Source: Prosthecodimorpha staleyi (GTDB lineage Bacteria > Pseudomonadota > Alphaproteobacteria > Rhizobiales > Ancalomicrobiaceae). Taken from it: a stretch of DNA of 64,000 nucleotides. Where the stretch lies: NCBI RefSeq assembly GCF_018729455.1, contig NZ_JAHHZF010000010.1, forward strand, positions 223,563 through 287,562. The letters are read 5' to 3'. Every line of letters begins with the position of its first letter. Position 1 is the first letter of the stretch. Position numbers and translations under genes: made by a program. The notes beneath the pieces were generated by a model. That model ran no database searches, was not told the DNA's origin, and saw only the letters and a list, made by a program, of their open reading frames with translations. Below, in pieces: positions 61,271-64,000 of this stretch.

Positions 61271-61393
61271 CGGTCGAGACCGGGACTGCCGGCCCATCCA
61301 TCCCCCGAGGCTTCACCGATGCGCTTTCCCCTGCGCGCCGAATGGCTCGCCGCTCCGCGCTCGCCCCCCACCCCTGACCGCATAAGGACATCC

Positions 61394-61873
61394 ATGAACT
61401 GGCTTGAGCATGCCCGCGCCTATCTCGGTCTCACCGAGATCGCCGGCCCCCACCACAATCCCAAGGTCGTCGGGCTCTGGAAGACCGCCAAGGTTCCGGG
61501 CGTCAGCGACGACGAGACGCCCTGGTGCGCCGCCTTCGTCTCCGCCGTGCTCGAAGAGGCCGGCATCGTCTCCGCCCGCACCGGCTGGGCGCGGTCCTAC
61601 CTGACCTGGGGCATCAAGCTCGGCGCGCCGGCCGTCGGCTGCATCGTGGTGTTCGAGCGCGGACCCCATGCCGGCCATGTCGGCTTCGTGGTCGGCAAGG
61701 ACAAGGCCGGCCATCTGATGGTGCTCGGCGGCAACCAGGGCAATGCCGTCTCGATCAAGCCGTTCGATCGCAAACGCGTGCTCGGCTATCGCTGGCCGGC
61801 CGGGTCCGAGCCCGACAATTTTGCCCTTCCGCTCATGACCAGCGACGGGCAGCTCTCCCGGAGCGAGGCCTGA
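61394..61873 (+). CDS. Endolysin, TIGR02594/NlpC-P60 type
   Basis: The 159-aa peptidoglycan hydrolase has TPWCAAFVSAVLEEAGI with Cys at about 44, GHVGFVVGKDKAGHLMVLGG with the His, and GGNQGNAVSIKPFDR. These form a Cys-His-Asn type centre as in TIGR02594 proteins. AAGGAC lies four bases before the ATG at 61394. It starts the lysis cassette. Confidence 0.85.
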   Translation: MNWLEHARAYLGLTEIAGPHHNPKVVGLWKTAKVPGVSDDETPWCAAFVSAVLEEAGIVSARTGWARSYLTWGIKLGAPAVGCIVVFERGPHAGHVGFVVGKDKAGHLMVLGGNQGNAVSIKPFDRKRVLGYRWPAGSEPDNFALPLMTSDGQLSRSEA

Positions 61874-61875
61874 CC

Positions 61876-62211
61876 ATGCTGGGTCTCGGACTTCTCCTCC
61901 CCAGCCGTGGGGCTCTCGCCGCGCTGCTCGGAGGCCTCATCGCGCTCGGGATCGTAGCGCTCGTTGCCGAGGAACGCGGCGCCACCCGGGAACGCGCCGC
62001 CTGCCTGGCGCGCGCCATCGCCGAGCAGAACCGCCAGGCCCTCGCCAACGAGACCGCTCGCGAAGCCACCCGTGCCATTGCGCTCGGCTCGCTCGAGGCC
62101 GAGCGCCAGACCGCCGCCATCCTCGACGAGGTGCTTCATGCTCCGGTCCCTGCCTCTCCTCGCTGCGGTCTCGGCGCTGACCGCGTGCGCGCCCTCGACC
62201 GGCTCCGGTAA
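61876..62211 (+). CDS. Inner-membrane spanin (Rz-like)
   Basis: The 111-aa protein has one N-terminal membrane segment (about 10-30, GALAALLGGLIALGIVALVA) and a periplasmic helix (AEERGATRERAACLARAIAE and following). This is the Rz layout. The outer partner starts within its last codons. Confidence 0.8.
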   Translation: MLGLGLLLPSRGALAALLGGLIALGIVALVAEERGATRERAACLARAIAEQNRQALANETAREATRAIALGSLEAERQTAAILDEVLHAPVPASPRCGLGADRVRALDRLR

Positions 62212-62446
62212 CCCGCCGCGGATCGACCCCGTCGACCTCACCCTGACGCGCGCCTGCGAACGGCCAGCAACGCTCCCGAACCGCGACCTCTCCGAGGACG
62301 AAGTTGTCCGGTTCTGGGGCTCCGACCGCAAGCATCTCGTCGACTGTGCGAACCGGCACCAGGCCCATGTCGGGGCGATCAGGATCCGTGACGACCTGAT
62401 CGCCGGGCGCAGTCCCAATCTCACCCCCACAGGAGGACGCCCATGA
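62138..62446 (+). CDS. Outer-membrane spanin lipoprotein (Rz1-like)
   Basis: The 102-aa protein starts MLRSLPLLAAVSALTAC with a lipobox (L-T-A-C), so it should be lipidated at the Cys and anchored in the outer membrane. It overlaps the Rz-like gene by 74 bases in another frame, as spanin pairs often do. Together they fuse the inner and outer membranes at lysis. GAGG lies about five bases before its ATG. Confidence 0.8.
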   Translation: MLRSLPLLAAVSALTACAPSTGSGNPPRIDPVDLTLTRACERPATLPNRDLSEDEVVRFWGSDRKHLVDCANRHQAHVGAIRIRDDLIAGRSPNLTPTGGRP

Positions 62447-62811
62447 GCGAGCCGGTGTTTCTTGGGCTCTCCGTCAAAGTCATCGTCGCCGGTGCCGTTG
62501 GGAGCGCCGTCGGCATGGTGCTCGGCACCGGACGCTGGTGGGAGCGCATCACCCGCGGCCTCGTCGGCGCCGCCAGCGCCTATGTCTGGCATCCCGTCGC
62601 GGCCAAGATCCTGATCGGGACCGCCGCGCTCCTGCTCGAAGACAAGCACCTGCCGTCTCCGGCCGAGATGGAGCCCGTCGCCGCCTTCCTGTTCGGCGTC
62701 GTCGGCATGATCGCCTGTCAGGCCGCCATCAACACCGTCACGGCCGTGCGCGACCGGGCGGATGATTTTGTCGAGCGGGAGGTGAAAGGAAAGGCCGCCG
62801 GCGACGGTTGA
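62443..62811 (+). CDS. Holin-like membrane protein
   Basis: The 122-aa protein has three likely membrane segments (about 6-26, KVIVAGAVGSAVGMVL region; 38-60; 75-100) and a charged C-terminal tail (RADDFVEREVKGKAAG). Its place after the endolysin and spanins supports a holin role. ATGA overlaps the previous stop. Confidence 0.65.
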   Translation: MSEPVFLGLSVKVIVAGAVGSAVGMVLGTGRWWERITRGLVGAASAYVWHPVAAKILIGTAALLLEDKHLPSPAEMEPVAAFLFGVVGMIACQAAINTVTAVRDRADDFVEREVKGKAAGDG

Positions 62812-62841
62812 AGAACCAACATATGAAGAAGTATCTCAGCA

Positions 62842-62880
62842 GGGGTGCGTCGACGATCGTCGGCGCACCCCCGATTTTTT
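62842..62880 (+). terminator. Rho-independent terminator after the lysis genes
   Basis: GGGGTGCG (62842-62849) pairs with CGCACCCC (62864-62871), and the inside CGACGATCGTCG is itself self-complementary, so the stem is long and G/C-rich. TTTTTT follows at 62875-62880. It ends the late operon. Confidence 0.9.
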
Positions 62881-63114
62881 GCGTTCCGATGCCGACTTCC
62901 ATCGGCATGAGGCCGGCGAAAGCTCAGCCGGCCTTGTGGGCTCCGAACGGGTTCGCCGCCATCCTGCGTCCCGCCCTCCTCGCCCATCACGCTCATACCG
63001 TCGGCGCCGGCCTTGACTCTTCTCGAGCGGCTGCGTACCCCCCCCTATAGCAATGTCCGCCGAACGCCATTTTAACATCGGGCGGGACATTTCCCATTCG
63101 GAGGAAGGCCATAA

Positions 63115-63792
63115 ATGTTTTGGCGGAAAATTTTTCTCGCACTCATCTCAACTGTTACCAGCATCAGTATTAGCGCAGACGCTTCTGCAGGCACCGAAAC
63201 GTGTGAGTTTATTTTGAATAGCAAATGGATCGTTCTTAAGAACGCGGCAATTGGCCCGGACAAAGAATTGATATTTCGGCGCTTCGCCATTTGCAAGCAA
63301 GATAACAGTAGCAACATTGACAAAGAAAAAATAGGTAACAATTTACTTATGTTATCATGTCCCATGAATGTTAGAAAAACTCCTTACTTCACAATCGCAA
63401 TGCCAAATTATGCACACGTAACAACAATCGAGAAAGATTCTTGGGTTCCAGAACTCCGGATGCACGCGGCCTTGAGCCCCGGATCGACTTTTCATTTTAC
63501 CGCAGAATACAGGAAGGGTGAGTTTTATATTGACCTAGACGCAGGAATTAGTGGCTTTTTATCACAGTTTTTCACCGCGCACGAAGCCATCTTTGAGTTT
63601 GGTGCAGCGGGGGAAAGGATTATTATATTACAACCAAGTATTTCAACGGAAATTGATCCGCAGCGGAAACGCTTCAGTGGCTTTTTTGACGCTGTAGTTC
63701 CGATTTTACTAAAGGATAAAGGATTCGAGTACACTGTCTATTCTAACGAATCAATGCTAGCCGCTTGCGAAAAACATCGTCGAGGACGTTAA
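63115..63792 (+). CDS. AT-rich exported protein, possible conversion gene
   Basis: The 225-aa protein starts with a signal peptide (KIFLALISTVTSISISADAS, about 5-24, cleaved near ASA). The mature part has CEF and CPM cysteines, RKTPYFTIAMPNYAHVTTIE and GEFYIDLDAGISGFLSQFFT. No family is recognised. Its base composition is far more AT-rich than the phage genes, and it stands after the lysis terminator, typical of a lysogenic-conversion gene. CGGAGG lies nine bases before the ATG. Confidence 0.72.
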   Translation: MFWRKIFLALISTVTSISISADASAGTETCEFILNSKWIVLKNAAIGPDKELIFRRFAICKQDNSSNIDKEKIGNNLLMLSCPMNVRKTPYFTIAMPNYAHVTTIEKDSWVPELRMHAALSPGSTFHFTAEYRKGEFYIDLDAGISGFLSQFFTAHEAIFEFGAAGERIIILQPSISTEIDPQRKRFSGFFDAVVPILLKDKGFEYTVYSNESMLAACEKHRRGR

Positions 63793-63856
63793 CGTGCGGT
63801 TTGAACGTTTTGTTTGGTGCGAGTATTTATGATTTTTGCTAACAGGGGATGCTATC

Positions 63857-63937
63857 ATGAAGGCATTGAAGTTATCTTTAGTATTCATTTTTTCTTTCTG
63901 GGCTTGGAATTGGGCTGAGGCTGCTAGGCCCTGTTGA
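63857..63937 (+). pseudogene. Truncated second exported protein (IS5 insertion)
   Basis: MKALKLSLVFIFSFWAWNWA followed by EAARPC is a signal peptide that stops at 63935-63937 just after the IS boundary at about 63927. The original reading frame continues only beyond the mobile element. GGGGA lies upstream of the ATG. It is AT-rich like its neighbour. Confidence 0.6.
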
Positions 63938-64000
63938 CAAATGCCCGTATCCAGAGGCGGATGGCTGCGATCTGGACGAAGCCGAGGTAGCTGGCCGCGG
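63927..64000 (-). mobile_element. IS5-family element, right part cut by window edge
   Basis: The minus strand reads AASYLGFVQIAAIRLWIRAF then VNRA and a stop, the usual end of an IS5/IS427-group transposase. The plus strand begins GGCCCTGTTGACAAATG as a probable end, directly after CTA, consistent with insertion at a CTAG target. The rest lies outside the window. Confidence 0.75.

Noticed and set aside
62808..63050. 80-codon frame spanning the terminator
   Set aside because: It runs through the strong hairpin and T-tract and shows no family; the start overlaps the holin-like stop by chance.

Overview
The window looks like part of a high-GC alphaproteobacterial chromosome, probably Hyphomicrobiales or a neighbouring order. 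This is judged from codon usage and from the phage gene families, not from a marker gene. A sliver of host chromosome lies at the left: the 5' part of a PaaI-type thioesterase gene and a tRNA-Ser(CGA). After the tRNA comes a restriction island (about 1.2-10.3 kb), then a serine-recombinase cluster (10.4-12.8 kb), then a nearly complete contractile-tailed prophage (13-62.9 kb). An AT-rich cargo segment cut by an IS5-type element closes the window.

The restriction island is one minus-strand operon. It encodes a half-length HsdS-like protein, HsdM, a RhuM-like protein, a full HsdS, a DUF3800 protein, HsdR and a YgjP-type zinc peptidase, with stop/start overlaps between most members. Upstream, in the same direction, are a 67-aa protein, a DUF2924 protein, a 439-aa serine recombinase and a ParB-like HTH protein. 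No tyrosine integrase is visible, so the recombinase is the best candidate for mobilising the prophage.

The early prophage region (13.0-23.1 kb, plus strand) encodes an ImmA-type peptidase with an XRE regulator, a sigma-like factor, a Sak4-like ATPase with a partner OB-like protein, a Cas4/RecB-like nuclease, a RecD-like helicase and a primase/VapE fusion. This is a self-contained replication and recombination module. It is interrupted at 23.1-28.9 kb by a cargo block: an IS3 remnant, a hipBA toxin-antitoxin pair with three operator palindromes, a 1068-aa exported protein with an internal duplication, and a possible IS66 remnant. The module resumes with an array of about ten TGTCACCAACCTC-type repeats, a RuvC-like resolvase, a DUF6456 protein, a GpZ-like tail protein, a ParB-methyltransferase fusion and several small phage proteins. 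An unknown divergent gene lies at 31.8-32.5 kb.

The late genes run left to right. First are a Nu1-like small terminase, an AT-rich accessory insert, GpA terminase, gpW-like connector, portal, a protease-capsid fusion, decoration protein and neck proteins. These are followed by a P2-type contractile tail: gpV, gp25, gpJ, gpI, fibre, sheath, tube, gpE, tape measure, gpU, gpX and gpD. Last come endolysin, an overlapping spanin pair, a holin-like protein and a strong terminator at 62.84 kb. Accessory minus-strand or AT-rich genes sit at three breaks in the late operon (35.6-37.5, 45.7-46.2 and 63.1-63.9 kb). These are the most likely places for new functions.
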